Shown: piece after piece, positions 35,098 to 47,130 of the stretch
Numbering within the stretch: the first letter of the stretch is position 1
Layout: every line of letters starts with the position of its first letter
NCBI GenBank assembly: GCA_026120185.1
Contig: JANUWF010003369.1
Span: 930,001-994,000, forward strand
Length of the DNA: 64,000 nucleotides
Direction of reading: 5' to 3'
From: Voacanga thouarsii
Taxonomy: Eukaryota; Streptophyta; Magnoliopsida; Gentianales; Apocynaceae
Position numbers and translations under genes: made by a program
The notes under the pieces: model-generated
What the model was told of the DNA's origin: nothing
The model's input: only the letters and a program-made list of their open reading frames with translations
Databases searched by the model: none

Positions 35098-36679
35098 AGT
35101 ATGGTACATTGAAGGTTGAATGAAAGAGGAAGAACAAGGAAGTTGTTTTTGATTTACCTTAATGATGTTCTTGAGACCTTCAAGAAAAAACTGGTTTTTG
35201 ATCCGATAGTTGATTCTTGTTTGCGAGATTTTGTATTATAAAGACCAAAAATGAACAGTAGGGATTATGTAGGAGTAATCTGGAGTATTTAAGAGTGATT
35301 GGAGGTATATATGGTAGGTTTTGGCTTGAAGGAATGTAGTGTGTGTTCTTGGTGAAAATTGAGAGAATTTGAGAGAAGAGGTATATGAAATCTAGAATGA
35401 TGTTGGCCGAATGGTTTAGAGAAATTAGGTGTTCTGGCTTTTAGCTAGAGGGAGAGAGAATAATCTGATTTTGTTTGAAATTCAAATGGAGAAAATTGTG
35501 GAGTTGTTTGAGGTAGAAGATAAGCTAATGGTGTTTAATTGATGGAGGTTTCTTTGTTCTTCAATGGTGCCGGCTGGACTGATCAGATTATGGCAAGGGA
35601 ATAAAGGTTGTTCAGGCTATAAGGCTGACTGAAATTCAGTGTTTAATGGCAGAGGATTTTATGGTTTAGTAGCTTAATACAAGAGTGTTGTCATGGAGAA
35701 AAATTCTAGAATTTTTTTGAAGTTCAAATGTGTTTTGGATAGAGTGATCTTAGGAGACTTTTGAGGTGTGATTATGGAGTCCAAGTACTCAAGGTAAGTG
35801 TGGAGGTTAATGGTGATCAGTCCATGGCTGAACAAGCTCCATTTTGCAAATGTTTGAAAGTGGTTTTTTGGCCTAGGCCTAAGGAGACAAAACTGGATTT
35901 TTCTGGTTTCAAGGTTGTTCAATGCTTCGAATGGTTGAAGATTTTTCTGTGCAGAATTTCTGCATTTCTTCAGCCCAATTTGTAGCTGATTTGGAGGGGT
36001 GTTTGAGGGTCTTTTAAGGTTGGTTTCCAGCCTTCTTTCTGGAGAAATGCAGAGGGGGTTTTGCTGGATTGATGACAAGAAAAACAACTTCAATCTCAAC
36101 TTGGTGTGCAGCGAAATTGCACTGGAATTTTTCTGATTTTGTGCAGTTTTATGCAGTTCAAATTTTGCACAGAAATTCCAGTCTTCAAGCTACATGAATT
36201 GGTAATTTTTCTAGCAACAAATGAGAAAGAGTACTGACTAATTTTTTTGAAAGTTAGACTGCTCAAAATTCTAGAAAATTTCCAGATTTTCTTCATCAAA
36301 AACATGAACAACATGAAGGTGAGCTTGAAGGTTCTACCATGGTGATTTATTTCTCATGGATTCTTCTCCCTAATTTTGGCCAATCCTCTATCTTCCAAGA
36401 TTAATTTTCAAAATTCAAGACTAAGGAATTATCTCAGAATTTTCGGAATTAAAAGAAGAGATTTAATGAATTTTGAATAATTTAAATTGTGAAGATGTTA
36501 GGACAAAGCTAGAGGTAATAACAAGGACAAGAATTCCTCTAGAATTCCTTTTAGGACATGATTATTTGATTAAGACATTCTCTTCATGTCTCCCCTAAGA
36601 CAACATTCCTATCTTTAAGGAATGTAAGAAAAAAAAAATTCAAACATAGCTAAGATAATATTAAATAAAACCTATATGA

Positions 36680-36745
36680 TGGGATTTAAACTCATGACCT
36701 TAGATATTAGTTCACAAAACTCTAACCACTTAACCACACTAACTC
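36680..36745 (-). other. tRNA-like A-box/B-box module in the solo LTR
   Basis: Minus strand: gttagtgtggttaagtggtt (A-box-like), about 30 bp, then gagtttaaatccc (B-box-like). It lies about 243 bp inside the LTR end, matching the module at 29580-29647 in LTR-B. Confidence 0.5.
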
Positions 36746-36993
36746 TTGTACTTATTTTCTCACCTAAATATTCATCTAATTTAAACCTCAAGCCATCTTC
36801 CTATTTTGACCTCAAGCAAAATTACCTTTTTACCCTTCCTACATAATAAGCATAATTAAGCTTTTTAACCTATAAATCACAATACTGAAGCACATAAAAT
36901 CATTCAAAAATATATATTTTTATGCAGAATAATATGATATGCATCTCGACCCCTTTACTCTAAGGTTGGCTTTAGGTGGGGTTTCACAAAGGG

Positions 36994-37930
36994 GTTAGGA
37001 GATTTTTGAGAAATCAATGATAAACCTCCTATAAATCCCTGTATGACCAAGACAACTTCGAAGAGCCTTCCCAGAAGTTGGAGGAGGGAGTTTCTCAATT
37101 GCATCAATCTTGGCCCTATCAACCTAAATACCTTTCCTTGAAATTTTGTGTCCTAATACAATACCTTCTAGCACCATAAAGTGGCATTTTTCCCAATTAA
37201 GCATAAGGTTGGTCTCTTCAAACCTTTGAAGCACTTTTTCCAAATTGGCCAAGCAAAAGTCAAAAGAATCTCCAAAAATAGAAAAATCATCCATAAATAT
37301 CTCTATAATATCTCCCACAATCCTTTTAAAAATTGCCATCATACATCTTTGGAACGTTCTGGGACCATTGCAAAGACTAAAAGGCATATGTCAATATGCA
37401 AAAGTACTAAAAGGGCATGTAAAAGTGGTCTTCTCTTGATCCTTCAGTGCTATGAGAATTTGAAAGTATTTAGATAAACCATCTAAAAAACAATAAAACT
37501 TATGTCCGGCTAGCCTTTCTAACATTTGGTCATGAAAGGGAGAGAAAAAAATGGTACTTCCTAGTTGCCTCATTCAATTTCCTATAATCAATGAAAACCC
37601 TCTAATTGGTTACCAATCTCATTAGGATCAACTCATTGTTTTTATTAGGGTTCACAATAATTCCTCCCTTTTTTGGATACCGCTTGTGTTGGACTAACCC
37701 AAATACTATTAGAGATAGGATAAATGATGCTGGAATCTATGAGTTTAATCACCTCAACTTTTACCATATCACTCATATTTAAGTTCAACTTACGTTGGGG
37801 TTGCACAACGGATTTGGCTCCTTCTTCCAACAAAATTTTGTGAGTATAAAAGGAAAGGCTAAATCCCTTAATGTCCGTGATTTTCCATGCAATGACTGCC
37901 TTGTATTTTCCTAATAGACTTACCAATGAG
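36994..37930 (-). pseudogene. Athila reverse transcriptase (broken)
   Basis: On the minus strand from 37926: AVIAWKITDIKGFS, HKILLEEGAK, PQRKLN, ISNSIWVSPTQAVSKKGR (RT fingers), then FHDQMLERLAGHKFYCFLDG (first catalytic D region), TTFTCPFSTFAY, MPFSLCNGPRTFQRCM, IEIFMDDFSIFGDSFDFC (FMDD active site) and LNWEKCHFMV. It continues past GHKISRKGI as KLPPPTSGK and YRRFI.DFSKIS up to the solo LTR. Stops and frame changes separate the blocks. Confidence 0.92.
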
Positions 37931-38139
37931 TAAGGTCTTTTTCTATGATCATGGGCAATTTTTCATCTTTTGCCAAAAATGTATATTCTAAGTGTTCAGG
38001 GAGGTCTTTCAAGTCCAATTCCGGTGGTTTCTCAATGGATAACTTCAACCATCCTAAACTGCTTTTTTCAATTTCCTCAAAATTTCCCAATTTATGGCTA
38101 TCATTGGAATCCTCCAAATATGCAATGGATTGTTCCATA
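37931..38139 (-). pseudogene. Athila linker between protease and RT
   Basis: The frame KPPELDLKDLPEHLEYTFL is the usual linker just before the RT fingers in Athila polyproteins. It is open for 72 codons but joined to its neighbours only through stops. Confidence 0.75.
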
Positions 38140-38700
38140 TAGCATTAGACAAATGATTCCTACACAAAGTTAAAGATAGGTTCATCAAGAATATCAAACT
38201 TTAAACAAGAATCATCATAAGAAATAGGATGTTACATGCTTTTATGGATTTTGATAATGACCTTCTTATTCCCAACCCTAAGTGTCAATTTTCCTCCATG
38301 AACATCAATTAATGCTTTGACAGTTACTAGAAAAGGTTGACCTAGGATTAAAGGAACTTTAGAATCTTCATTCATATCAAGAATAACAAAATCTACAGGA
38401 AATATGAATCTATCCACCTTAACCAATAATTTTCCACTATTCCCCTAGGATATTTAATAGATCCATCCGCAAGTTGAATACTCATCCTAGTGGGCTTGTG
38501 TTCACCTAGGCCTAGCTTTTTAAATGTTTTATATGGCAAAAGATTAATACTAGCACTTAAGTCCACTAATGCATTACAAAATGTAAGAGTGCCAACAAGA
38601 CAAGGAATAGAAAAACTTCCTATATCATATTCTTTCTGTGGCAAAGTCCTTTGATCTTGCAATATAGCTGAGCAATCTTTATTTAAAACAATAGTAGAAA
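38140..38700 (-). pseudogene. Athila protease region (broken)
   Basis: On the minus strand: DIGSFSIPCLVGTLTFCNAL, then VDLSASINLLPYKTFKKLGLG (Athila retropepsin, usually DLGAS; here the G is S), then TRMSIQLADGS, and in the next frame FPVDFVILDMNEDSKVPLILGQPFL. A frame change splits the two halves near 38400. Confidence 0.88.
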
Positions 38701-39262
38701 TTCCTCCAACCTCTTTTTGTTAAGAAGCATGCTTTTGAGGAATTTTGCATATTTGGGCATGTGTATCAAGGCCTCACTAAGTGGAATGTTTATGTGTAGT
38801 TGTTTGAATATTTCTAAAAACTTATCAAATTATGCATCTTTTCTTGCTTTGTGTGTGGGAGTAGGGTAAGGTACCGGTGGCTAAAAATTTGGTGTTTTTA
38901 GTTTGATTTTCAAGAGGTTCAACAAGAGGGGTTGGTTCCGACCCCTATTCATTAGACGGTATCGGTTCCGTGCGAAGATCGGATAGCTCCTTATCACTTC
39001 TAATGTAATGGAAGCTGAATCATATTATACTTCTACCCCTAATGGCAACTTTATCACTCAATTCATCAAAAACCAAATTTATCTTTCCATATTTCTAATC
39101 ATATCATCAAATTTTGTCAATGTGTCATCTATCTCATGAAAACATTTAGTTACATGGGGTGGCAAATTCTCCTAACACCCCTTCTAAGGTAGTGGAGTCA
39201 GATGGTCGAGATGTCATCCCTTGAGATATCTTAGGATACCGTCCTATGCTCCAATTGGCCAT
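38701..39262 (-). pseudogene. Athila gag remnant
   Basis: An ATG at 39262 on the minus strand opens MANWSIGRYPKISQGM before stops. Only about 560 bp separate it from protease, whereas an Athila gag is usually far longer, so most of gag has been deleted. I cannot identify a capsid or zinc-knuckle motif. Confidence 0.45.
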
Positions 39263-39522
39263 CTTACCTATATAAAATAACTTGTTAGTATTATATATAC
39301 ATATTATAATATGAAATCAATTTAGTTAGTTAAGGTACATGTTCACAAATTAAGTTAAAAGTAATTACAATATATAGAGACATTAATGTTCATGTATACA
39401 AGAAAACAACATATGACACCAATTTATACAGGGAACATATATACACATTCACATATTTACATATAGAAATATAAATATCTAAACATGTTAAATCAACAAA
39501 ATCCAAGCTTTCATGATATTGT
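39263..39522 (-). other. Athila leader between PBS and gag
   Basis: A short AT-rich leader with no gene. The ORF at 39390-39593 spans the PBS and LTR and is not real. Confidence 0.5.
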
Positions 39523-39540
39523 TCCCCGATAACAGCACCA
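39523..39540 (-). other. Primer-binding site, Asp tRNA (Athila)
   Basis: On the minus strand: tggtgctgttatcgggga, next to the LTR. It differs from the Asp-tRNA complement TGGCGCCGTTGCCGGGGA only by C-to-T or G-to-A type changes, which suggests decay of methylated cytosines. Confidence 0.85.
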
Positions 39541-39546
39541 AAATCT

Positions 39547-40960
39547 TGATGCGTAAAATTTGGGGGTATAAAAATTATCAAATTTAAATCCATTCCTTAG
39601 TCAAGTTTTAATTAAAACATTAATCCCAAAATACACATATAAGCAAGTATACTCATCGCAAGTATAGCATAGGGAATAACGAGTATCGATCCTTAAAGGA
39701 ACAAGTACACACTAATCACTTTTCATTCATTGTTTAACCAACCAAATAAAGTGAAAAAATAATAGAAAGAAAAATAAAAATATATATACAACTCAAGAAT
39801 GTAGGAATATGCAATTTAGACAATTATCTTGGAAAATATGATAATGAACCAACTAACAATTCTCTCAATTAATCATCATCTTAGCATCATGAAAGAATAT
39901 AAAGTAAAATTCAATCATTTCCCAAGTCATGAATCTACTTAGATAAATTCCACTTCTTTTCCTAATCCATGGAATTACTATCTTTTGATTAAATTAGTAG
40001 ATTTCTCAATCAAGCCAACATAACCAAAATATGCATTAAGCTTAATTTCTCATAAAAGAAATTAGCTAATGACCCTTTGCTTAAGGTGAAATCAACTAAT
40101 ATTTGATCACTTAGTCCTATAATCTTAACTTCATCGCCTAAGTCCATTAAGATTTAACAAATACGAAATCAATGCAATAAAACTCCTAACATCGTTGTCT
40201 TAAGCTAATTAGATGAACTCGCATCAATAACCAATGATAATAAGTAATCAAATACCAAAGATGATAAAGAATTGATCAAATAACTAAATTAACACAAAAC
40301 CATGAATCCAAAATAAGGTCTAATTACAATAAAAGCATTGAATACATCATTGTTTAAGGAAAAGAAAACAAAGATAAAAGAAAGCACTCATAGACAAGTC
40401 TCTTTCTTCTCCATTGAAGACTCTCTTAAACCAACCTCCTTGAATTGGTGAATTCCTCATTTAATGAGTGTTTGGAATTTTAGCTCTTGGATTCACCTCC
40501 AATTCCTTATGTTTTCTCTTACCTTTATAGGGCTCTTAGATGCTAAATTCATAGTTTGGGAAGTCTTGGTCGAGTAGAATTCAGACAAATACCAAAATCA
40601 TTGAAAAATTCCTATAAATTCGTGCATAGGAGTTTGGATTCCCAGAACGAGCCTGGCATTGGGTCTAGTCGACTTACTTGGCGCTAGGTGCACTATGAAC
40701 CTCCTCTGAATTTTTCTTAGTTTTCCTCTGGCAACCTAAAATAGACTAGGCGCTTGGTCCACTTACAAGATCCGGTGCCAGGTGTGCTCTGGAAAATTCC
40801 CAGTTTTGCTTAAAATGAACTCAAATCTGCATAATTCGTCAAAACCACTTTCTGCAAGCAAAATGTTAAATAGGAAGGAATATGCCTTGTTATTGTAACA
40901 AATGTATATCAAAACAACCTCAAATAACTAGGAAAATAATAGTAATTTTGGCCCCTATCA
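39547..40960 (-). repeat. Athila 5' LTR (1414 bp)
   Basis: The boundaries are tgatgcg at 39547 (6 bp from the PBS) and ccctatca at 40960, giving TGAT...ATCA ends. After 40960 the sequence becomes copia LTR, which supports this edge. It carries GC-richer text around 40655-40790 (ggcgctaggtgc, ggtgccaggtg) in an AT-rich context. Confidence 0.8.
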
Positions 40961-42204
40961 ATTACCAATTATTGTTATGATTATCATTAATTACAATATA
41001 GCCCACAAATTATAACTAATTATAATTTAACCAAACTATTTCTTCTTTTCACAATCAACCATGTAATGTTATCAAATAACATCTTCAGTACTCAATTCTC
41101 TATTTTGTGTGACATATTACATTTTCTGGTCTATTGGAAGCAAAATATGCATTAATCTATACATTTTTAAGATTAATAATCCTTAATAATTTTAGAATTA
41201 ACTTATTAATTCTAATAAGGATAGATTTATTAATTGTCTAATTAATAAATTCATATTCAACAGATTATAAGCAGTATCTTGCAACATATCATGTCCACCC
41301 AAAAGTCCAGAAAGTTAAGAGTCTTAACATGAACCTTTCAATAGCAAACAACAGTTCAACAAACTCCTTTCACCATACAATTTCTCATTTAGTTTGGAGT
41401 ATGGAATTAGTGTCAATTCCATCCAGAATAATAAATTAATTCTAGCCTGAATATTTTAGTACTTGTTCATGGAATCCACTACTCATCGTTTGGATTAATT
41501 GGAACCATTTCAAATATACAATCTCCTTGGCTAAGGACTTCGCGTGCAGTGATTCCTACAAATGGTCGTGAGATATTCGCTCTTACTATTAGGAGTGGTA
41601 AATCCTTTATTGACCCTCTCAACTACTTTCATTTGCTTCATGTTGTACACAATATCCAGCCCATATGTGGTTTTGTCAGGACTCCAGAGATTGGAATCAA
41701 AGTCTAACACTTAGCAAGTAAAGTACCTTGGAGATCTTAAGTCTAAGGATACTTGCACATTTGCTATGATGAGATTCTATTACTGGCACTAAATAGTTAT
41801 CCATATGATTATCTCATATTCAGGTCATCCAATATACTTGTTCAAGTAAAAAGCATCCACGTGTAAACTTTGAGTATCACAATACTCACGGATGTGAGAA
41901 CCACCACATAATCAAATCAAAAGTATAACGCGTGCTAGCCTTAAAATATTAAAGATGTCCTATCTCATTAATACTATGACTAGGGATAATTTAAGTACTA
42001 ACACTATCCAGTACGGTAGGAACCTCACATCATGATCTCTATCATGATTTTCTTAACACAACGTTGCAATTGGGACTTTATCTAATAGTTATTTTACACG
42101 AAAGCATAAATAAAACAAATTGAAAGATAAGGAATGCCTTGTTTTATTTAACAATGTACAATATATAGAATACATGTGATTATCTCTAGGGTATAACACT
42201 AACA
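40961..42204 (-). repeat. Copia-3 3' LTR, partial
   Basis: It aligns with 55765-57007 of the Copia-2 LTR (e.g. 'tatgttatcaaataacatctt' region, 'ggtcgtgagatattcgc'). It ends ataacactaaca, and is followed by a PPT. The first 500 bp of the LTR are absent, because the Athila element occupies that side and the remainder was not found to its left. Confidence 0.88.
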
Positions 42205-42219
42205 AACTCCCACTTGCAC
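42205..42219 (-). other. Polypurine tract of Copia-3
   Basis: Minus strand: gtgcaagtgggagtt, directly before the 3' LTR. It is nearly identical to the PPT of Copia-2. Confidence 0.85.
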
Positions 42220-42844
42220 TAGATCCAATCATTCATGTATCTAATACCGAATGACACAACATGTCCATCATGTTTCTTTTGGGATAGTGCTTTTGTAAGT
42301 GGGTCAGCTATGTTCTCATCCGTGGAAACTCTCTTTATCTTTATATCTTGTCTATCTATGATTTTCCAAATCAAATGAAAACATCTATGTGTATATGCTT
42401 GGATCGCTAGTGAGACCTTGGCTCTTTTGTTGGTGCAATAGCTGCATTGTTGTCCCAATATAGAGATATTGGTTCAGCAACACTGTGAATCACTCCAAAC
42501 TCCATCGCGAATGTCTTAATCCAAACAGCTTCTGTAACTGATTCAGAAGCGGCTATGAACTCAGCTTCAGTTGTTGAATCGGCAATAGTATCTTATTTGG
42601 AACTCTTCCAACTTATTGCCTCTCCACATAACATAAACACGTAGCGAGACTGTGATTTGAAATCATCTTTATCAGATTAAAAAATGGCATCGATATACCC
42701 GTTTAATTTCAAATCACCTCCTTCATATACCTAGAATATATCCTTAGTCCTTTGCAAGTACTTAAGGATATTCTTCAAAGCTACCCAATAGCCCTCACCA
42801 GGGTCAGATTGGTATCTACTTGTCAAACTGAGAGCACAAGATAT
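42220..42844 (-). pseudogene. Copia-3 RNase H (broken)
   Basis: On the minus strand: SWKSSK-like text, then a catalytic region around 'EAVWIKTFA', YWDNNAAIAPTKEPRSH (CDNN usual) and IKRVSTDENIADPLTKAL at the C-terminus (42458-42219). Unlike Copia-2 it keeps the middle of the domain. Stops occur. The upstream RT is separated from it by the solo LTR at 42845. Confidence 0.85.
42840..42844. repeat. Target-site duplication of the copia solo LTR, left copy
   Basis: gatat here and gatac at 44682-44686 differ by one base. Copia-2 has gatac at the uninterrupted site, so the left copy has changed. Confidence 0.8.
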
Positions 42845-44681
42845 TGTTAGTGTTATACCCTAAAGGCAATCACTTGTACGTTGTATATGACACATTTTAT
42901 TCCAAAAGGCATTATTTATCTTACAGTTACTTTTGATTACTTTTGAGTAATATAACTGTTAGATAAAGTCCCTAGTACAACACTGTGTTAAGAAAATCAT
43001 GATCGAGATCATGATATGAGATTCCTACTACACTGTATAGTGTTAGTACTTAAATAGTCCCTAGATATAGTATTAATGAGGCAGGACATCATTAATGCGT
43101 TAAGCCTAGCATGTGTTAAGACTTCCTGATTTGATCAAGCGGTGGTTCTCATATTCGTAAGTATTGAGATACTCAAAGTTAACACATGGATGCTTGTTAG
43201 TGGAACAAGTTCATTAGATGACCTAGCTATGAGATAATCACATGGATAACTATTTAGTGCCAGTGAAATAATCTCAATATAGCAAACGTGCAAGTATCTT
43301 TAGACTTGAAATCTCCAAAATACTTTGTTTGCTGAGCATTGTGCTTTTATTCCAATCTCTAGAGCTAGATTGAGGGCCACCTATGAGATGGATATTGGGT
43401 ACATTGTGAGGTAAACGAAAGTAGTTAAGAGGGTCAACAAAGGATTCACCACTCCTAATAGAAAGGACAAATATCTCAAGAAGACTTGTAGGAATTACTA
43501 CTCAAGAAGTCCTTAGCCAAAGCGTATGTGCATTGGAAACAGTTCCAATTGATACACATCTAGAGTAGTAGATTCTTGGTACAAGTATAATTATATTCGG
43601 GCCAGAATTAATATATACTCTGGAGGGAGTTGACACTAATTCCATACTCTAAACCGAATGAGATATTGTATGGTGAAAGGAATTAATTGCACTATAGTTT
43701 GTTATTGAAGGGTTCATGTTAAGCCACTTGACTTCCTGGACTCTTGGGTGGTCAAGATGTGTTGCTAGATACCGCTCATGATATGGGAATATGGGTTTAT
43801 TAATTGATGAATTAATAAACTAATCATAATTAGAATTGATAGGATTAATTCTAATTAATTAAGGATTATTAATCTTAAAGACGTTTGGATTAATTTATGT
43901 TCGCTATCAATTGACCGAGAAACCTAATAGGTCACACATAAAAGAGGAATATATACTCAAGATGTTATTTGATAACATAGTGGGGTTTATTGCGAGAAAG
44001 AGAAGTTGATGTGGTCAAATTATAATTAGGTATAATTTATAGGTCAATTTGTTAGTCTGAGAATTTGATGGGTTCCAATTGCAATTGTTTGTTTGGAATT
44101 CTTAGATAGTTTTATTGTTGAGGTTTTTCAGGTGACCCAAGAGGTACACATGAAACAAAACAACATAAAACTAAGGGGCACACAAGAGACATCAATTATC
44201 TTCTCTTCTCTCTCTCTCTCTCTCTCCCTCTCTCTCTCTCGTGGGTGTGTGAGTCTCTCCAAGAGAACACCAATGGTCTTCTTCTTCTTCTTAATTCTCT
44301 GGTTTTAGTTGAACAAGAAGAGTAAGGAAGACAAACCCTAGCCACCATTGTTGTTTTCTGCTAGCACAGAAAATCTTGGTGCTTGAGTGTAATCCTCTGT
44401 GTGGATTTCTATTAGAGATAATCACACATTGTGATTATAGTGGTTGTATATTCAACTCTCATGGTGATCTTCAAGAGAATTGCTGGATCGCTCCACAATT
44501 ATCATACTTAAAGAAGGAAAGTTTTGTTTTCCACACAAACAAAGAAAGGTAAAAGCTGTTATCTTTGTTACTTTGTTTTCTATATATATGTCTTGCTTTT
44601 CACATATATGCGGATCCTGGGATGGTATCTCGTTCTTATTCTTTTGCTGCGCCATATATGATACCCGAGAGATACCCAACA
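42845..44681 (+). mobile_element. Solo LTR of the Copia-2/3 family, plus strand (1837 bp)
   Basis: It starts TGTTAGTGTTATACCC and ends gagatacccaaca, the reverse complement of the ends of the Copia-2 LTR. No gag-pol lies inside. RNase H and RT of Copia-3 flank it in frame order. It has a CT tract (44203-44240) and a telobox aaaccctag near 44334. It is inverted relative to the partial LTR 640 bp to its left. Confidence 0.9.
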
Positions 44682-44686
44682 GATAC

Positions 44687-45587
44687 ATCTGGCCTGGCAC
44701 ATGGCATAGAATACATGATGGATCCAATTGATTAGGAAAATCATGTGATCCCTTTTAACTTATGTCTTTGGAGACATCGACTTTGAAAGGCTTATCCCAT
44801 GGGATATGGGTAAGAATCCCTTTTTTGGATTGATCCATACTAAACCTCTTTAGTATTCTATCTATGTATGTAGACTATGAAAGATCTACCAACCTTTTTG
44901 ACCTATCTCTATAAATCCTAATTCCAAGAATATAAGTTGTTTCTGCAAGATCTTTCATGGAGAATTTCTTGGACAACCAACCCTTTACCTACTGAATGAT
45001 AGGTATATCATTTCCTATTTACAATATATCATCTACATATAGTAATAGGAAAACAACTGCACTCTCACTAACCTTGTTATATACAGTAGGTTCATCCATA
45101 TTTTGAATGAAACCAAACTCTTTGATTATTTTATCAAATGGATGTTTCAACTCCTAAAAGCTTGCTTAAGTCTATAAGTGGACATTTGCAGTTTGCACAC
45201 TTTTGTTCTATCATTAGATGTGAAACCCTCAAGTTGTGTCATATATACTTTCTCAGTTATGCTTCCATTTAGAAAAGTAGTTTTTGCATCCATTTTCCAA
45301 ATCTCATAATCATAATGAGCTGTAATGGCTTGGAGTATTCTGATGGATTTCAGCATAGCAACTAGTGAGAAGGTTTCGTCATAGTCAATACTATGTTGTT
45401 AACGATAACCCTTAGCCGCTAGTCATGCTTTATAGGTAACTTGGTTACCATCCACGTCGATTTTCTTCTTGAAAACCTATTTGAACCTAATAGGTTTAAT
45501 TCCTTTGGATAGATCAACCAGAGTCCATACCTAGTTGTCAAACATGGAATCCATCTCTGACCCCATGGCTTCAAGCCATTTAGCAGA
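44687..45587 (-). pseudogene. Copia-3 reverse transcriptase (broken)
   Basis: On the minus strand from the right: MLKSIRILQAITAHYDYEIW, MDAKTTFLNGSI, then KVCKLQMSTYRLKQAF. The YVDD active site is intact (codons at 45028-45039), unlike Copia-1 and Copia-2. SKKFSMKDLAETTY-like text follows. Stops are frequent. Confidence 0.87.
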
Positions 45588-46560
45588 TTATGAGCTATTC
45601 AGAACTTCCTTGTAAGTAGTAGGCTCATCATCATCTATGAGAAATACATCATTGTGGTCACTAATGAGAAATCTATATCTTTCAGGTGCCACACGTATCC
45701 TACTAGACCTACGAGGTTCTTGTGTAGTTAAAAGGTAATTTATTCTCTCAATAGATGTGGGATCAGATAGTTGATCCTTGTTTGTTTGTTCTTTTTGAAC
45801 TTTACTAAGTTCAATCTTACTCTTACTGTCTTTTTTATGCATGTACTCTTTCTCTAAGAAAATAGCATGTTTTGAAACAAACACTTTATTTTTGGAAAAG
45901 AGATAGAAGTAACATTTGAAAGACTCTTTCAAATAACCCACAAACAAACACTTGTTAGACTTACTATCAATTTTTTCTGATTGTGGCCTTTTGACAAAAG
46001 AATGATAACAATATACTCTCAAGTGTGATAGCTTAGGTTTCTTGCTAAAGAACATCTCAAATGAGGTAATATCAACCATTTTTATAGAACTCTGTGTATA
46101 ATATAAACAGAAGTCTCTAGTGTGTACCCCCAAAATAATTTTGGCAAGTCTGCAGAAGTCATCATAGTCTGTACCACGTCTAGAAAGGTTCGATTCCTTT
46201 TGTCAGATACATTGTTATGTTGAGGTGTATGTGGCTTAAGCATTCACCTCCTTGATAAGTTCTTAGAATCTTGATACTTTTCCCAAGTTGTTTCTCTACT
46301 TCATTCTTGAAGTTTTTAAACTTTTCAAAAGCTTCAGATTTGTATTTCATTAAATACAAATACTCATATTGTGAATAATTATTGATAAATATTATGAATT
46401 AGTGATAAGCTTTTCTTGATTGTATAGACATTGGGCCACATACATCAGAATGTATAAGTGCTAGTAACTCTTTGGCCCTTTTTCTTTTTCCAGAAAAATG
46501 AGTTTTAGCCATTTTATCAAGTAAATAAGACTCTCATGTGTGATATGATTTATAATCAAA
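45588..46560 (-). pseudogene. Copia-3 integrase C-terminal half and linker (broken)
   Basis: The frame 46133-45588 is open for 181 codons: SFEMFFSKKPKLSHLRVYCYHSF, SNKCLFVGYLKESF, KVFVSKHAIFLEKEY, then the linker EPRRSSRIRVAPERY and TTYKEVLNSS leading to RT. This is the end of a copia integrase and the acidic linker. The catalytic core between 46134 and 46560 is broken by stops, with only remnants readable. Confidence 0.83.
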
Positions 46561-46764
46561 TGATCATAAGTCACCTAGCCTATGTAACTTAGAAACGCGA
46601 TTCTCATTTATATGGCCTAAACGATAATGCCATAAATAAAATGAGGTTGAATTATCTATCCTAGGTTTCTTATTGTTCACATTGACGATTAGATTATCCA
46701 TGTCTAGAATATATAAACCATTAACCAAAGTTGTGAAATCATAATGAATATCATTCAATGAAAA
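46561..46764 (-). pseudogene. Copia-3 pre-integrase domain (fragment)
   Basis: The minus-strand frame reads SFYLWHYRLGHINENRVSKLHRLGDL, the histidine pair of the copia pre-integrase zinc domain, preceded by TLVNGLYILDMDN. The Copia-D insertion cuts it at 46765. Confidence 0.85.
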
Positions 46765-46769
46765 AGTAC
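46765..46769. repeat. Target-site duplication of Copia-D, left copy
   Basis: agtac here and agaac at 53597-53601. Copia-2 has aaaaagaacaac at the uninterrupted site, so agaac is the original. Confidence 0.8.
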
Positions 46770-47130
46770 TGAAGGATCAAAATGGAAAACATAAAAGAAA
46801 ATGCAGCAAAAAAATTTCAATTTTTTGAGCCACATCTAGGAGAGAGTACTTACTTTTCTTAACTGGTCATGGATGAACCAACATAGGGACGGGTTGCACT
46901 AGAACTTGCGTTGGAGTAGGAGAAGGAGGTGTATGCGGTTCAACCGGTATTCTCGCAAATCTTCTACTCCTACGCATCAAATATCTCTAAGCTTTTTCTC
47001 TTCGTCTTCTGGAGTATGACTCTACCTTATTCTCTGGCTAGCTTGGTGCAAGCTCCTTCTTTGGATAATCAAAATATCTCCAGGAGAGAAAAAAGAGAAA
47101 AACGAGAACAAGAGGAAGAGATGGCACACT
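46770..47130 (-). repeat. Copia-D 3' LTR remnant
   Basis: It starts tgaaggatc and aligns with 51816-52175 up to gagatggcacact. The remaining 1.4 kb of this LTR is missing, and the sequence continues directly into protease. Confidence 0.88.

Larger units (their letters stand above)
32653..36988 (-). mobile_element. Solo LTR of a Gypsy element (4336 bp), inserted in Athila pol
   Basis: It starts TGTCATACCCC, ends ggtggggtttcaca, has a perfect 5-bp TSD aaggg and no internal gag-pol, so it is a solo LTR left by LTR-LTR recombination. Athila pol reads across the insertion (DFSKIS... before, TSLLEKE after). The minus orientation is inferred from its relative LTR-B, which sits 3' of a minus-strand pol. 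It contains (GA)25, AT-rich blocks and a tRNA-like module. The ORF at 35674-36099 has no recognisable domain. Confidence 0.9.
30430..40960 (-). mobile_element. Athila-type Gypsy element, minus strand, 3'-truncated and interrupted
   Basis: From right to left on the minus strand: 5' LTR (40960-39547), Asp-tRNA PBS, short gag remnant, protease with VDLSASINLLP, RT with FMDDFSIFGDSF, RNase H, integrase and a G-rich 3' region. The Asp-tRNA primer site and these motifs mark the Athila lineage. A 4336-bp solo LTR of another Gypsy splits RT from RNase H. No matching 3' LTR (tgatgcg...ccctatca) is visible to the left, so the 3' end is lost. Stops and deletions are everywhere. Confidence 0.85.

Noticed and set aside
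35674..36099. 141-codon ORF as a host gene
   Set aside because: It lies inside the solo LTR, has no recognisable domain and overlaps an ORF on the other strand.
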